A DNA stretch of 6,928 nt from Acetobacteraceae bacterium (lineage in GTDB: Bacteria; Pseudomonadota; Alphaproteobacteria; Acetobacterales; Acetobacteraceae): contig DAHWBL010000133.1 in assembly GCA_027323595.1 (NCBI GenBank), forward strand, positions 1-6,928. Reading direction: 5' to 3'. A program made the position numbers and the translations under genes. Under the pieces are notes generated by a model. That model did not search any database. It saw only the letters and a list, made by a program, of their open reading frames with translations, and was not told where the DNA came from. Below are positions 6,706-6,928 of this stretch, piece after piece; position 1 is the stretch's first letter; every line of letters starts with the position of its first letter.

Positions 6706-6723
6706 AACCGTAGCGAACCGTAG
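6697..6723 (+). repeat. Three GAACCGTAG repeats at the RAYT stop codon
   Basis: GAACCGTAG occurs at 6697-6705, 6705-6713 (sharing one G) and 6715-6723. The first supplies the RAYT stop TAG (6703-6705); the GTAG of the third is the foot of the following palindrome. Triplication of the foot sequence suggests slippage or repeated RAYT-mediated joining; both are guesses. Confidence 0.7.
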
Positions 6724-6748
6724 CCCGCATGCGCGAAGCTCATGCGGG
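6720..6748 (+). repeat. REP palindrome with GTAG foot, downstream of the RAYT
   Basis: GTAG (6720-6723) followed by CCCGCATG (6724-6731) and CATGCGGG (6741-6748), a perfect 8-bp stem. In the 9-base loop GC (6733-6734) can pair with GC (6738-6739) around GAA, separated from the main stem by a C-T mismatch. Foot plus stem, internal mismatch and small apical loop is the classic REP layout. It has the same orientation as the palindrome at 6092-6122 but a different stem sequence. It could also act as a transcript end signal for the RAYT, though no T tract follows. Confidence 0.7.
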
Positions 6749-6751
6749 ACC
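6741..6751 (+). repeat. 11-base direct repeat, copy 2
   Basis: CATGCGGGACC, identical to 6141-6151. The remaining intergenic sequence to 6835 is C-rich with no gene, promoter or terminator that I can support. Confidence 0.6.
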
Positions 6752-6835
6752 GTCCCACCACTCCCCCGTCCCCCACCCCCACGCCTCCCCCATTCTTCTT
6801 GCGGCAATCCCCCCGCCCGACGAAACTGCGCCGCC

Positions 6836-6928
6836 ATGTCGCACCCCACGCCCGCCCGCCCCGAGCCAACCGCCCAAGCCGACGACGCGCACCATCTGCG
6901 CTCGGTCCTGCTCGAACTCATCGACCTG
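6836..6928 (+). CDS. Unidentified gene, only the first 31 codons present
   Basis: An ATG at 6836 opens a frame of 31 codons that runs off the window without a stop: MSHPTPARPEPTAQ, then ADDAHHLRSVLLELIDL. The first half is a Pro/Ala-rich flexible tail; the second looks like the start of an amphipathic helix. This pattern resembles the beginning of Dps/ferritin-like proteins, whose first helix often reads L-x-x-L-L-x-x-x-I/V-D-L before a KQAHWN motif, but that motif would lie beyond the edge, so this is only a guess. It does not resemble the start of TrpG. No Shine-Dalgarno precedes the ATG, so a later start or a chance frame cannot be excluded. Confidence 0.4.
   Translation, partial: MSHPTPARPEPTAQADDAHHLRSVLLELIDL

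Noticed and set aside
6092..6751. CRISPR array or tRNA in the repeat-rich region around the RAYT
   Set aside because: The repeats are too few and irregularly spaced for an array, and no cloverleaf with the conserved tRNA arms is present.
6746..6756. GGGAC-C-GTCCC palindrome as a terminator of the RAYT transcript
   Set aside because: With a one-base centre it cannot form a hairpin, and no T tract follows.

Overview
The window is very GC-rich chromosomal DNA with strong G/C third-position bias. It reads as an alphaproteobacterium, and my best guess is Acetobacteraceae (an Acidiphilium/Acidocella-like lineage). The guess rests on base composition, protein style, the linkage of tpiA, a PpiD-type foldase and trpE, and an A/T-rich hairpin of a kind I recall from that family. 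It is an inference, not a database match.

Layout. (1) 1-704, minus strand: triosephosphate isomerase tpiA, complete at its N-terminus and cut by the left edge. (2) 705-851: divergent intergenic region with a good tpiA promoter candidate and a small inverted repeat. (3) 852-2495, plus: polytopic membrane protein of the GT-C glycosyltransferase type, start codon uncertain. (4) 2565-4472, plus: membrane-anchored PpiD/SurA-type periplasmic foldase. (5) 4472-5998, plus: trpE, anthranilate synthase component I, overlapping the foldase stop by one base (TGATG). (6) 5999-6141: an island very different from its surroundings, with an A/T-rich hairpin block that probably ends the ppiD-trpE transcript, followed by a REP-like palindrome. 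(7) 6142-6705, plus: intact REP-associated tyrosine transposase (RAYT) with the HUH motif and catalytic Tyr. (8) 6697-6748: three GAACCGTAG repeats running into a second REP palindrome with a GTAG foot. (9) 6836-6928, plus: first 31 codons of an unidentified gene cut by the right edge.

How it fits together. tpiA (glycolysis) is read away from the rest. ppiD and trpE look translationally coupled, and the GT-C gene lies upstream in the same direction, with a possible weak terminator and promoter between it and ppiD. The expected partner trpG (glutaminase subunit of anthranilate synthase) is not next to trpE; the RAYT/REP unit and an unrelated reading frame are there instead.

The most interesting part is 6000-6750: a RAYT framed by two same-orientation GTAG-footed palindromes, with its start codon inside an 11-base sequence repeated exactly 600 bases downstream. 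RAYT/REP systems are a known class, so this is a possible new REP family rather than a new kind of system. I found no CRISPR array, tRNA, rRNA, integrase or toxin-antitoxin pair.
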